The position numbers and the translations under genes were made by a program. Positions 24,660-36,389 of a stretch of 64,000 nt of DNA are shown here, piece after piece. How positions within the stretch are numbered: the stretch's first letter is position 1; every line of letters begins with the position of its first letter. Location of the stretch: assembly GCA_047967505.1 (NCBI GenBank), contig CM106541.1; one strand, given 5' to 3'. The notes beneath the pieces are model-generated. The model did not search any database and was not told the DNA's origin. It was given only the letters and a program-made list of their open reading frames with translations. Origin of the DNA: Dipteris shenzhenensis (Eukaryota > Polypodiophyta > Polypodiopsida > Gleicheniales).

Positions 24660-25060
24660 TCTCTCTTTAACTATCCATACTGGCTTGTTTACTTGAAATG
24701 GAGGAGCAAGTTGGTCCTCATACACTTTCCCATTCTTATTCAAGATTACTAACATGTCAAGGCTTAAGGATAGATCCATCTTGACAGAGATCTAAGGGTT
24801 CCCTCTTGGATTGATGACTTGTTCTTTCTCAACCCCAACTACTTCACCCAACCCTTCACAAAGTTTGGATTCTTGATGGCACAGAGAAAGAAAGAGATCA
24901 AGCAGCTCAACCCACATAGGTATCATGGTAGACTTAGGCCTATTTGGAGAAAACTCTAGAGTACAAGGCTCCAGATATAGAAGTGGATTTCTCAGGGTCC
25001 AAAGACCCTAGTTCAAGGCTTTGAAATCAAATTCCTCTTTCTCAAAGAGGAAGACATAGA
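24660..25060 (-). pseudogene. LINE ORF1-like remnant
   Basis: One minus frame reads MWVELLDLFLFLCAIKNPNF (about 24930), and another gives ISVKMDLSLSLDMLVILNKN (about 24800). The pattern WVELPDLPL.FW and then VE.DLS.PL is typical of the ORF1 protein of plant LINEs. The order ORF1 then endonuclease on the minus strand fits the element at 23219-23930. Heavily broken. Confidence 0.5.
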
Positions 25061-26630
25061 ACCCCTTTCTAAGGAATCTTGCATTGGTAACTACAAGGCC
25101 CTTTTTCACCCAATTAATATTGACCCCATTTTTATAGGTTCCCCTCCCTTAGAGAAATAGTCATGTGCTATGTTATATGTTTTGATTCCTCCTACTCGGG
25201 TATGCTTGGAGGGAGGATCATCATTGGGATTTTTCCAACTAGCTCTTGAATTTCTGTTCTTTCCATTGCTGATAAGATGCTTAAGACCCTTTGGAACCTC
25301 GAGTGTAATTATCACAACTTGCCTTTGAGAAGGGGGTTATGAAAAAGCCTCCCTTGAATTCCTTGAGCACGCTTGAGTACGAGGGCTTTGGCATTTTTGC
25401 TAACCCTCCTCTTGTTGATCCTCCTCTTTTAGGTTTGCTGCTTTGTATCACTGAGCCTCCTCTTTCAAGTTGCCTACTTCCTTCAAGCTTGCTACCATAC
25501 TGGAGGTTGGAAAAATTTTAGGGGCAATGAAGGTGAGTACTGAAAGGGCTTGAACTATGAGAGAAAAGGATGTCTCACTGAGAGTATTGAGAAATGCATA
25601 GGTGAGAAAAAGTCCTTCTCCCACTCGAAGGGAGTGAAGGGAAGCCTTAGTGTGTCCTCTAGGTTTTAGGCGAAGATGGAGGTGATGGGCTATCCCATCG
25701 CTTATTGCCTCCGTTGTCCTTGGAGCCAGCAATCTTGCTCACACTTTGACACTTGAACTTTCTTTGGATGTGTTCTTTGCTTCATCAAGAGCTGTAAACA
25801 TATCCCATGTTGTTTAAATGTCTTGAATATTGAAATTTGTCCTAGCATTGTGTCTTGAATATCTGGAATGAGTAGATGATATGTATTCTTGTCCCATTCT
25901 ACTTGTTGTTTAGCTATTGGAAGTTTACTTTATAGTGGGTCTTTTTGTAGCAAACTTGTGACTTTTTCTCGAGTTTCATTGTACCCAACCAAATCATCTT
26001 GAAAATATGGTTGTCTATATTCCTAGGTAAAGCGATAACAAGCCAAGGAAAACAGGCATTACCTATCTACCCAAACGTAACTATGATGTTCTAACACCTA
26101 GTTTGTTTAGATGGTGGTAGGTAAGTGGACCCCGACCTTGGAACTTGGACTGCCTGAAGATTCGGCATCTTTTTTCAATATTACGTTTATCAAACTCAAT
26201 ATTATTAAAAATTCTTAACTTTGATTGAAATTTTTGCGAACTCTAGTTGTTGCATTTTTCAACTTAAATGTCTCAAACATGTTTTCCTTATATGTTTCCC
26301 TTTTTTAACTTTTAATCCAATTGATGGAATTAATTGTATGGCTCAATTATTAATGGGACCTTTTAGTCTAAACACACACACACATACACACACACTTTTT
26401 TTTAGTGAAATCTTTTATTTTTGTGTGGAAAACCTCAAAAAGAGGTAAAAACCCACCAATAAGTACAAAGGAAAAATTTACAAGTAAAGCCTTAGAGCAA
26501 AAGTCATGAGGCAGCCAAGTAAAAAGTTACAAGATCAAACTAGAGGAGGATCAAACACATCCTCCAGTTTCAGATTGTTGCTTTGTAAAAATTGATGCAG
26601 TGAAGAAACTGCACCATCAATAAAAACCAC

Positions 26631-26834
26631 CTATTTTTTGCTCGGGAGAGTAGTCTTGACAACTGAAGGAGCAAGAGGCGTGATCCTGGAAGCAAAAGGG
26701 CAGTCACATGCAAAATGACCAACCTGGCAGCACCGATAACATGTTGTAGGAAAAGAGGCAAAATGCAGCCTGATACGCATCAGATTGGCAAATCCCAAAT
26801 CAAGATCCACAGAAGAGGGCACAGGCTGCATCAT
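26631..26834 (-). pseudogene. CCHC zinc-knuckle protein fragment
   Basis: A 67-codon minus frame contains CYRCCQVGHFACDC, a C-x2-C-x4-H-x4-C zinc knuckle, preceded by DLGFANLMRIRL, which resembles the strand region before the knuckle in LINE ORF1 proteins. It could instead be a retrovirus-like gag piece. An upstream minus frame (27306-26890), rich in Pro and Ser, ends close by in another frame and may be the N-terminal part. Confidence 0.5.
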
Positions 26835-27299
26835 ATCCCATTAAATACATGCCCATAAAATAAAGACAAATGCCAAACTACTGAGCCTGTCAAAGACCAG
26901 ATACTAGAAGGGCAGGATCCAGAGAACAAACAAACGGGGAACCCGATGGAGGAACGTATGTGCAAGAAACAGAACACAACTGGCGAAGAAGACCCAGCTG
27001 GAGTGAAGAAGAAGGACCATTTGCAAGATCCAACTTTGCTGATTTGACAAAACGCGAAGGAGGCAAACCACCACACTTTCTCCGAATGAAAACACGTGCA
27101 AGAGAAGAGGCAAGAGGAGGAACCGAAGTAGAGAACACAAAGGAGCCATCATTTGTAGCAGGAAAGATGGAAGAAGATGTAAAAGGAAAAGGCTGAGAGG
27201 AAGAGGGCTGCTGCTGAGGTACAAGGGACGAAATATGTGCAGAAAAGGCAGGCTGTACGGACGAAATATTTACAGGGACACACAGCCCAGGGTACGGAA

Positions 27300-27660
27300 G
27301 GGACATACGAGGTAGCTGCAGGTACTAACGGGATAGATGCAGGTGCAGGTGCAGCTGCAGGTACGGACGGGCAAGGGAAAAGTACGAAAGGCCGTACGGA
27401 CTAATAGGGGACAACCGACTGTACGGTAGGAGTGGAGATTGATGGCACATGTACGGTCTATCGTACGGCCTGCAAAGACGAAGAGGTTTGAGAGGTCGAG
27501 GGCTGTACGAAAATGGTTGTGGGCTACACAAAAATGGTCATGGGCTATACGAAAAAGGGCAGGGAGTGTACAGGAGGCTGTACGAAAATGGCCGAGGATT
27601 GTACGAACAAAAAGCAGAGTTGCACGAGTGAGGTCGGGGGCTGTACGAAAGGAAACGAGG
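27300..27660. repeat. GC-rich minisatellite with CTGTACGAAAATGG-type units
   Basis: Units near 21 bp such as GGGCTGTACGAAAATGG recur about a dozen times with variation. In one plus frame (27449-27631) they spell a seven-residue repeat GLYENG-x. The base composition (GTACG-rich) is unlike the flanks. Confidence 0.7.
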
Positions 27661-27678
27661 ACGGGGAAGCAGGAAGGT

Positions 27679-27683
<5 letters not shown>

Positions 27684-27752
<69 letters not shown>

Positions 27753-27800
27753 GCACGCACGCACGCAAATACATACATGCATAAATAAATAAATAAATAC
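27684..27800. repeat. Compound microsatellite (TC)n(AC)n plus AAAT run
   Basis: About eighteen TC units (27685-27721) pass into about fourteen CA units (27722-27749), then ACGC and ACAT units and an AAAT run. Long open frames here are artefacts of the dinucleotide repeat. Confidence 0.95.
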
Positions 27801-28112
27801 TTAATATCTAGAACTTTTAGGTTGAATGATGTTGGGGTGTTGAAGACTACCCTCAACGGTATCTTATATTTTGACTCCGAAAGCTTTTCGACTATGACAT
27901 GAAATATTTAACAAGAAAGTTGTCATGCAATGCTGTTGAAGTTGTGAACGAGTAGAGAAGAAAAGATAGAGAAAGACACCTTGATAAGAAAGAGCTATGG
28001 TATCCATTGTCAAGGTTGTGTAACTAGCAAATTTGTTGTTTCAGGTGACCTCTAGTTAGTCAAATGGTTTGTTGTTATGTACATTCTTTTAGAATATAAC
28101 TACATATTTCAA

Positions 28113-28290
28113 TGGTGTGCAATCCACTATAGAGCAAGGAGTGGAGCTTAGCGAATGACGTATCAAAGGGGGAGACATCAAAGATCAAGGTGTTTCGTGT
28201 TTTGGTGTGCGATCCACCATAGAGCATGACGTGGAGCTTGAGTGAATGAAGGTGTCAAAGGGAGAGACATCAAATACCAAGGTATTTTTT
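28113..28290. repeat. 90-bp tandem duplication
   Basis: TGGTGTGC starts units at 28113 and 28203. Both contain GGAGACATCAAA and end near CAAGGT; divergence is about 15 percent. Confidence 0.85.
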
Positions 28291-28593
28291 AGCATCAAAC
28301 ATTTTAAGACTATCTTTTCATGCATTCATTGTTTTTACATTGCATTGTGTAGGTATTCAATAGGGAAGCTTGAAAATTCCAAAATCCTTTCCTGGGAGGA
28401 GGTGGGAGGCCAAGATGAAAAAATGGCTACACATTGTGAATCCATGCTTCTAAATTTATTTCGCAAGGGGAATGCAACCCCCTACGATATATTTTCTTGG
28501 ATGATGTGGTAGAGAAGGAAACAAGTACTTGAAAACTATGCTAGTTTTGTATCATGCACTGAGCATGCCTTGAATTCTATTACTAGTCCTAAA

Positions 28594-29065
28594 TCCAAAT
28601 AATGGATTTCCCCCCCTTGTATGTTTCAAAGTGTTTCTCTTGCAATGAGTTTGGGTTGCTTTCAGATGTAAAGAAGAATCCACCTTGGGACAAAAAGCAA
28701 GTATAAATATTGTTATCACTAAGACGTGTGCAGGTATTTCTGTTGCTTTGAAAAGCATAACAAGAAAAAATTTAAGCCACAAGTGAAGTTTAAGTCACAC
28801 GTGGAGAAGGAGCGAATGAATGCATGGGTCCAAATAATGGATTTCATTCCCTTGTATGTTTCAAAGTGTTTCTCTTGCAATGATTTTGGGTTGCTTTCAG
28901 ATGTAAAGAAGAACCCACCTTGGGACAAAAAGCAAGTATAAATATTGTTATCACTAAGACGTGTGCAGGTATTTCTGTTGCTTTGAAAAGCACAACAAGA
29001 AAAAATTTGAGCCACAAGTGAAGTTTAAGTCACACATGGAGAAGGAGCGAATGATTGCATGGGTT
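28594..29065 (+). repeat. 235-bp tandem duplication with exon-like content
   Basis: Units 28594-28828 and 28829-29065 are nearly identical (start TCCAAATAATGGATTTC). Each holds an open plus frame that follows a good splice acceptor, GTGTGCAG before GTATTTCTG. Across the junction it reads RYFCCFEKHNKKKFKPQVKF, then FKSHVEKERMNAWVQIMDF and YVSKCFSCNDFGLLSDVKKN. The frame closes at TATAA after each copy. I do not recognise the protein. It may be a decayed exon duplicated after the gene died. Confidence 0.75.
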
Positions 29066-29186
29066 GAGACGAGATTAGAGGAGGTATGGGACGATTAGCG
29101 GGCTTGGTGTGTGGGGTGGTTAAAAAGAGTGTGTACAGAGGAGATTTCACAGAGGTAAATGAAAGAATAATTCATAGTTGGTGAAG

Positions 29187-29275
29187 TATGCATGTGTGTG
29201 TGTGTGTAAAGAAATAAGTGTTTGTATGTGTGAGATACATTAACTAATCAAATTTGTGTGTGTGTGTGTGTGTCC
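29187..29275. repeat. GT microsatellites
   Basis: Two GT runs, near 29190-29210 and 29250-29272, are separated by AT-rich sequence. Confidence 0.9.
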
Positions 29276-29420
29276 TCGACATTCCACACTAAGCTCTATG
29301 ATTCTAACTAGCATCTTTTCCTTGTTGTCTTGTGACCCCATCAGCTTGTCCTAGGCTAGTGTATTTGCCCTTGGGACAGCCCATCATCAGTCCAAACACT
29401 TAGATGCACTTAAGACATGC

Positions 29421-29708
29421 CTCTAATACCAATGGTAGGTCCCATATCTATAGTAGCAAACTAAGGCCAATAGGTCATACAGCATCTAGCATCTAGCCCA
29501 CTACTCCTAAGGCCAACAGATCATACACTCTAGGGAATCCATCACCCATGACACCCTTGTACTTGTCTTTGGCATTCAGCTCCAACTATACAATTCATGA
29601 CCCAAATAGCCTTTTTTACTCAAATCCACGTTGCTCCTCAAATAGTGCCACTTTTATAGATTAGCATTGCTATTCTGCTTGTAGTGTTACGTCCAATAGG
29701 GATACATT
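29421..29708 (-). mobile_element. Possible LTR plus primer-binding site, minus strand
   Basis: On the minus strand TGGTATTAGAGGC (29433-29421) is one base and a small shift away from the initiator-Met tRNA primer site TGGTATCAGAGC. The sequence before it ends in ACCTACCA, and TGTATCCCTATTGG near 29708 could start the LTR, giving about 276 bp with TG..CA ends. No gag follows and no second LTR was found. Confidence 0.4.
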
Positions 29709-30329
29709 AGATCTCAACCCTCAGCCCAACTCATATCAAGTTCGACCAATTAGTCCATAGCCTCAAGGAATAATAGCCCTAGCTAATACCTACTACGCTT
29801 GGGTTAAGACACAACCCTAAGTTAGATACAAGCTAAGTGAGGATAGCATGAGACATAACAGGTGCCTTGAGTAACAATAAATACGTCAAATGCTATGACC
29901 AACAAATACAACATGCCATGACACAACAACCACAATAGTTTGCAGCTCAGATTCTATTTAAGAGTCATCAATGCTTCTTTCAATCCTGAGATTCTTTCCG
30001 AGAATAAAAAAGGAAGTACGCATGAGTTTGTGCATTCTTGGTTGAGTGAGTGAGAATAGTTTGTGCATTCTTATCGAATAGTTTACCTTGTGACTATCAA
30101 GATGAGATTCGCCATAAAAATATTAAAACTCTTTGACCAAACTACTCACTTTCGAAAGATACATGATACAACCTTGGTTATGACAAGTGCACCATCTTCA
30201 TCACAAAGGGGTTGGCTGAACACGAGAAATGAAACCTGTAAAAGTGTCAACTCCAAGTCTAAACATCAAAATACAAAGAAGTAAGCTTTTGGGTCTGAAG
30301 AAAAGAAACCCAAGACCAATTCTCTTGTG

Positions 30330-31090
30330 GTAGCTGAAGCTCGTACAATGTTTCAAATGCAATACGCGAGGTGCATGTCCTCTTAATCAAAAATGTGCAA
30401 AGGGTGGCAAGGTAGTCCACTAAGTTGCGTCTCTCTTGATTTCAGGTAATTCTTAAATGGATGATTTGGATGTCTTCTTTTTTGATGATGTGAAGTGTCA
30501 CTTTAATGTGAATCCTTTTGAACCGCATGAATTGATCTGTATGGTGGGTCATGTCACTTTAATGTCAATCCTTTTGAACTGCATGACTTGATCTGTATAG
30601 TGGGTCATGTCACAGCCATCCTGTTCATGTGTTATTTGATGACAGAAGCACCCAAAGTCAAAACTTCATTGCCACTTCTCGTGTGCAGAAGCTGAATGAC
30701 ATTGTCAACAATGGAAAGTCAATAAAGCCGAGTGCTCAAGACCTGGTGGCTTGTTGCAACAGAGAAAGGGTGAGTATTTCCATGGATTTTGTGGTTTGAT
30801 TACCATGGACTTTTCGTGGGAATGATGCCAATTTAGTGACTATTGAACGCTTCAGCAAGATGTGTAGATTCATTCCTGCTGAATAGAAAATTCCAGCAAA
30901 CATCTATGTGTTGAGAATTTTTTTAGTCTTTATGGTTTGCCTGCTGGAATTCAAGTCACAGAGATGTTAAGTTTACTAGGCATTTCTAATAAGCAGTATT
31001 AAAGTTGGATACTCATCTTAGCATGAGTTCAACTGATCACAGTAAGTCAAATGGACAAACTGAACAGATAAATCACGCATATGATGTGTC
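30330..31090 (+). mobile_element. Internally deleted Ty3 element: protease and integrase pieces
   Basis: About 30620-30690 holds HVLFDDRSTQSQNFIATS, a decayed aspartic protease motif (normally HVLFDSGATHSFI). From about 30770 the integrase core appears: SISMDFVV.LPWTFRGNDAN, IERFSKMCRFIPA, and at 31000-31085 KLDTHLSMSSTDHSKSNGQT then EQINHAYD. RT and RNase H should lie between protease and integrase but there are only about 100 bp. This is therefore a deletion derivative, ending close to the 3' end of the PPR locus. Confidence 0.7.
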
Positions 31091-31379
31091 ATGGGCATCT
31101 GCAAGCCCATGTCATGGCTGCCTGGCTGGCAGCTTTGCAACGCCCTACAGCCCAAGCAACAGACACAAGACACTAGGCAGGTGTACAGCAGTCTCATCGC
31201 ATCCACAGGTACAGGCACAGATTCCAGAATGCTCATTGGAGCAGGCACTTGACTTGGGAATACACTTATTTCTAGAAAGTGCAGGCAAATCCTAAACCAA
31301 CTCGTTCTCATCCTCCTTTGCATATACCTCACCTGTCTTTCCATCAGTCTAGCAAAGCATTTTGAGGGACACTCGCTAC

Positions 31380-31554
31380 CACTAGTCCCAAAGTCCCCCA
31401 AGAAACACAACGCAAATACCCTTCCTCTCTCATTTGAGGGAAATACCTTCTACCTTCGCATATATTTTGCTTTGTATCTGCTACCAAGAATGAGTGCACG
31501 ATCCCCCTTTTGTCAGTCTAGCAACTCTGTTCTGGCTTCTTCATTATTGTTTTT
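31380..31554 (-). pseudogene. Decayed E+/DYW start beyond PPR-A
   Basis: Past the stop, the minus strand still reads KPEQSC, a TAG, then TDKRGIVHSFLVADTK and YFPQMREEGYL. This matches the E+ segment and the first residues of a DYW domain (VHSFLVGDT.HP...I...L..M...GYVP). The join with the E domain is shifted by a small deletion. No zinc-binding motif follows. The ancestor was a DYW-class editing factor that lost its deaminase end. Confidence 0.65.
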
Positions 31555-34500
31555 TTAACTCTCAACCTTCTTGTCTTCCTCCTGCATTTGAGCATCTGCA
31601 TAGATGTTGGACATCAGCACATAAGATGCAGCATCCTTTTTATCCAATTGGACTGCATGTTCAAAGGCCAGTCTTCCAAGCTCCACGTTACCCCACCTTT
31701 GACAAGCACTCAACACCATATGCCACACTGTAAGATCAGGATGCAAAGGCATCTTCTTTACCATGGCTATCGCCTCGTCTAATTGGCCTGCACGGCCAAA
31801 GAGATCAACCATGATGCCATGGTGCTCAATAGTTGGAGTGATACCAAATTCTGTACTCATGGCCTCAAAGTAACGTTGGCCCTTATCCACTAGTCCCAAG
31901 TGACTGCATACAGTAAGGATGATAGAGAACATGAGCCCATTTGGCATTATCGCTTCTCCTCTCATTCTCTCAAGCATATGAAAAACCATTTCATATTCTC
32001 CATGCTGGGCATATCCTGTGATTAGACGAGTCCAAGAGACCTCGTCTCGAATTGGCAACTTCTCAAATACTTCCCATGCTTCTGTAAGCGAGCCACATTT
32101 GGCATACATATCCACCAAGATGTTGCCGACAGCAAGATCTGTTTCCAGGCCCTTTCTCGCTATTTCAGCCTGTGTTTCTCGGCCCTTGTCTATCGCTCCT
32201 ATGCTCCCACAAGCTTTCAAGCTGGAAGCAAATGTGACAGCATCTGGAGAGACACCCTCCAGTTGCATCTGTTCGAGACAGTTGAGTGCTTTCTCACCAA
32301 GCCCATGCTCGGCATATCCTGCAATCAGTGCAGTCCATGAGACCTCATTTCGAACTGGAAGCTTGTCAAACGCTTCCCGTGCTTCTGCAAGCATGCCACA
32401 TTTCGCATACATATCCACTAAGGTTGTGCCAACAATGACCTCTCTTTCCATCCCCTTTCTGGCTATCTCAGCATATATTTCTCGGCCCTTGTTTATGGCT
32501 CCTATGGTCCCACAAGCTGTCAAGCTGCAAACAAATGTGACAGCATCTGGAGAGAGACCCTCCAGTTGCATCTGTTCGAGACAGTTCAGTGCTTCCTCAC
32601 CAAACCCCTGCTCGGCATACCCTGACATCAGAGCATTCCACGAGACCTCGTCTGGCGCTGGCAGCTTCTCAAAGACTTCCCTTGCTTCCGCAATTAAGCC
32701 ACACTTAGAATATATATCCACCAAAGTGTTGCCAACAGCACGATCTGTTTCCAGCCCCTCTCTGGCTATCTCAGCATGTATTTCTCGGGCTTTGTCCACT
32801 GCTCCTATGCTGCCACAAGCTTTCAAGGTGCAAACAAATGTGACAGCATCTGGAGAGAGACCCTCAAGTTGCATCTGTTCGAAGCAATTCAGCGCTTCCT
32901 CGCCAAGCCCCCACTGGGCATACCCTGCAATCAGGGCAGTCCAGGAAACCTTGTCTCGAACTGGCAGCTTGTCAATCACGTCCCCTGCTGCCACAAGTGA
33001 GCCACATCTGGCATACATATCCACCAAGGTATTGCCAACAACAAGATCTCTTTCCAGCCCCTTTCTGGCTATCTCAGCATGTATTTCTCGGCCCTTGTTG
33101 ATGGCTCCTATGCTGCCACAAGCTTTCAAGCTGCAAAGAAATGTGACAGCATTTGGAGAGGGGCCGTCCAGTTGCATACGTTTGAGACAATTCAATGCTT
33201 CCTCACCAAGTCCATGCTGGGCATATCCTGCGATCATTGCATTCCACGAGACCTCACTTCGAACTTGCAGCTTGTCAAATGCTCCCCGCGCTTCCGCAAT
33301 CAAGCCACATTTTGCATACATATCCACCAGGATGTTGCCAACAAAAAGATCTGTTTCCTGCCCCTTTCTAGCTATCTCTGCATGTATTTCTCGACCTCTT
33401 TCTGCATTTTTCAGCCTGGCACAAGCCTTCAATACCGTGACAAAGGTATGCTTGCTAGGGCATACAAAATCCTCCTGCATTTTCTGGTAGAGCTTGAGGG
33501 CATGCTTTGAATCCCCAAATTCCATATAACCCCATATGAGAGAATTCCAAGAATACTCATTCCGATCAACCAACTTGTTAAATACCTGCTGGGCATCCCA
33601 CATGCTCCCAACTTGCACCAACATTGGGACGATGTAGTTCCCAAGAGATCTATGATCTTCTAGGCCATTTTTGCACAGATAGGCATACAAACGCCTGTTA
33701 TGCGCTACATTTTTCTTTGTTCTGCACTTTTGCAAGATGGATGTAAGATTCTGAACTGAAGGTGGCTCGGGCATCCGTTCCATAGACACTAGTGCCTCCT
33801 CTAAGCTGAGCGTTTGCCAGCCACTATTCTCATGCAGTTCTTGTAATTCAGAGGCATTGACCTTTACTCCAGCCTTGCCACACTCCACCAAGCCAGTGTC
33901 TTGGACCTTACCAGTGGATGCTTTGGGCTTTTTTTCTAGCTCGTCTTTAACCCAACCAGGATTGTAGCGGCTGTCTATCCATAGTGATTTCTTGATAATC
34001 TTATGCTTTAAGTCTGGAGACCTTGGGTTTTTCTGTTGTCGGTATTCACAAGACACTCGTCAGACTAGCCAGTGTACAATTTACCTGTGCAAATCATCCA
34101 GTTGAGATTCTTCACACGCTTACTTTGTTCTCTCGGTTGTCACACCACTGTGAGGGATACGTGAAGTACAAGCGCTCAGTCCCTTGTGAAGCATATACAC
34201 AAGGAAAACCAATTGCTAGAAGTGGTTAGAGAAAAAATCGGCAAATATTTTATTAGCTAAATACCCATGTGAAAGAGAAGAAAAACAAGGTGGCAAGATG
34301 GATAACAAGAAGATATGACATCCTTAACAAAGTCAGCTAGACCAAAGACAAACTAAAAGCATGGAAGGACCTTTGGAAAGATGAAAACCAACCATCTCCT
34401 CATAGTCCCTTAGCAGGACCAAGAACAGATAGTCGCAAAAATGCAGTAAAAGACAGGTTACCTGAACGGGAACATTCCTGCACCACCGCACCACTGTCCT

Positions 34501-34678
34501 CGGGGGCAGCCATCGGAGAGTGAGGGCTTGATTGCCTGCGCAGATGAGCCAAGCAGTAGGATTGTGGATCCCCCGGGCCATGCAGCTGAGCGACGATAGG
34601 GCTACCTGGTTTCGTTGCGGTTGCGTTAAAAGGACGACGCGGATCTCTGCTTCCTCCTGTATAAACGTTTATCATCAT
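31555..34678 (-). CDS. PLS-class pentatricopeptide repeat protein, E type (PPR-A)
   Basis: PPR proteins bind organelle RNA and guide editing, splicing or stability. I model two exons: 34678-34462 and 34013-31555, joined in phase across a 448-bp GT-AG intron (donor TTCAG/GTAACC, acceptor TCTCCAG), about 891 residues. The exon 2 frame alone has no ATG before the repeats, so the upstream exon is needed. Exon 1 is rich in Arg, Ser and Pro (AHLRRQSSPHSPMA), as expected of an organelle targeting peptide. The body has PPR triplets of 101 residues (WTALIAGYA, LKACGSIGAI, LVDMYAKCG) repeated about five times. It ends in an E domain (LHPDLTVWHMVLSACQ, YVLMSNIYADA). The frame then stops, so E+ and DYW are missing; their relic lies at 31380-31554. 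Exon structure is shared with the copy at 42.7-45.4 kb. Confidence 0.8.
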
Positions 34679-34689
34679 GACGGGAAACG

Positions 34690-35460
34690 TTGGGAGGCGC
34701 CCAGAAATTCCTTCAGACGACTGTTCAAATCCGTGGCTTGGTGAAAGTTGTCAGGAATGGGACTCGAGTGGTTTTAGTTCAATTCTTCTCCCACCTCGGG
34801 AGATCTCTGCTGCGCTCGCGCCCGTCTTCCTCCTTGTTCCTTGCCGTCGAGATCCTCGCTCTCTGCTCGTCAATCCCATATTCTTGTTTCGCTCCCTCCT
34901 TCCTCCTTGTTGCTGAAAGAAGAAATCTCGTTCATTTCTAATCACACATTCCTCAAGCTGAGCTCACCATCCTGTTGCTGCTGCACCTTCACAGGCGCTC
35001 CGCGTCCATCCTAACTCCTAAGCTTGCCAAGCGAATTACCGTTGCTGCTCCCTTGTCTGTCAACGCTTAAGATTTGTTTCCACGCTCAATGGCCATCTTC
35101 AAATGATTTGCAGAACCTACTTTCCGGAAGGCCAGATATTAGCTCGCATCAGTGTTTGCAAGGCTAAATGGGTAACGCCTTGGCAGCCGTCATTGTGACC
35201 ATCCTGTGCATATAGCCGATCATCGTAGTACCTATCTCCGTCGACTGTCTTTTTGCAGTCCGTCTGTGTTCCACCCCGTGGACTGTATTTATGCAACAAG
35301 TCTCCGTCATCTTTATTGATGAGGATGATCTGCCAAAGCAAGCATACATACATACATGTATTAATAGACCGCCCATGCCATCTTCTCCCATATCGTACCT
35401 CTTCTCACATGGGAATAAGTTGAGGCAATGACCTCCCAAGGCGAAAATACATTATTCATC
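34690..35460. other. 5' flank of PPR-A, no gene recognised
   Basis: GC-richer than the AT-rich regions, with overlapping short open frames on both strands. It contains no motif I recognise. It may hold the PPR-A promoter; no TATA box is obvious. Confidence 0.35.
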
Positions 35461-35470
35461 TGAATGGTGC

Positions 35471-36050
35471 TTGTTTAGACGGAAAGTGTTTGAGGAACAC
35501 ATCATACACATGCTATACACAACCCGTCCAGATGCCAACGAGCAATCCCTCATTCACATAGCGAGATCTTCTCTGCTAGATCCTCTGTCCGCTTATGTCC
35601 TTCATACAGACCGGAGAAGGTTTGTGACATCACCAACAAATCCGCTTATGCCCTTGGTGAAGTTCGCCATGCAATTACCTGAGTAAGCGATCCACGCTGT
35701 TTGGTGCTCCTAGTTTTCTGCACTTCTTCTACAGGACACATGTTCATGACTATGTCGTTCGTAAAGCTAGGAGAACGTGTGTGTTGGCAGAGCACAGTCT
35801 AGAAGCAACGGCCAAGTCTTTGTTGGTAGAGAGAATTCTCGAAAGAATGTGTTCACAAAGAAAATTCTGGGAACACATACGGCCTATTCTCCACAGTCAT
35901 GCTTTGTCTAAAAGCAGCACTCGCTCTCTCCTCTATAAAATGTTGTGGTTCTTTGTGTTCGGTGTGAGCCATCATTCGTCTGATGTATGTTGTGTAATCG
36001 ATTGGTTCTTCATAACAAACCTACCTGCTTTGACTCCTGTTGACGAGTAG
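35471..36050 (+). other. Unassigned open frames, possible gene debris
   Basis: Two plus frames (35471-35686 and 35781-36050) have amino-acid composition that could be coding, for example HIARSSLLDPLSAYVLHTDR and VERILERMCSQRKFWEHIRP. No family is recognised and they are in different frames. Confidence 0.25.
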
Positions 36051-36169
36051 CGGCAACTTCCGAAGAGGTGCAGAAATTCTTGTCTAGTTTTCTAAGGGTC
36101 ATGTTCTTATTCAGATTTCCTTAATTTCCTCCTCCATTTCAAACCATTGTTGTTTTCTTGTGATTGCAG

Positions 36170-36290
36170 GCCTTATGAGCATGGCCGAGTGTAAAGCAAC
36201 ATACGGTGATGACGCACGTTCTGCCTTGCGTGGTGAATGGTCTTCTGCTGATGACGAAGAATACTATATCTCTGAAGCAAACGTAAACTT
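36170..36290 (+). other. Candidate exon, acidic
   Basis: A segment starting after TGATTGCAG (acceptor) and ending before GTAAAC (donor) keeps one open frame. It reads MSMAECKATYGDDARSALRG and then EWSSADDEEYYISEAN. The length is about 120 bp. No partner exon or family is known. Confidence 0.3.
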
Positions 36291-36389
36291 TCGTTTTTAT
36301 GACCTCGTTATTTGTTTTGTTGTTTTTCAGACGTGATTGACAAATCCAAGAAAGAAGATGACCAAGCCTTATGTATGCAAGAGCATGGC

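Noticed and set aside
27270-27856. Several long frames over the TC/AC microsatellite
   Set aside because: Dinucleotide repeats are free of stops in several frames; composition (RERE, HTHT, SLSL) shows they are artefacts.
32018-33490. Plus-strand open frame of 490 codons
   Set aside because: It is antisense to the PPR-A repeats. The 303-bp periodicity copies the same stop-free antisense frame many times; it has no start context or domain.
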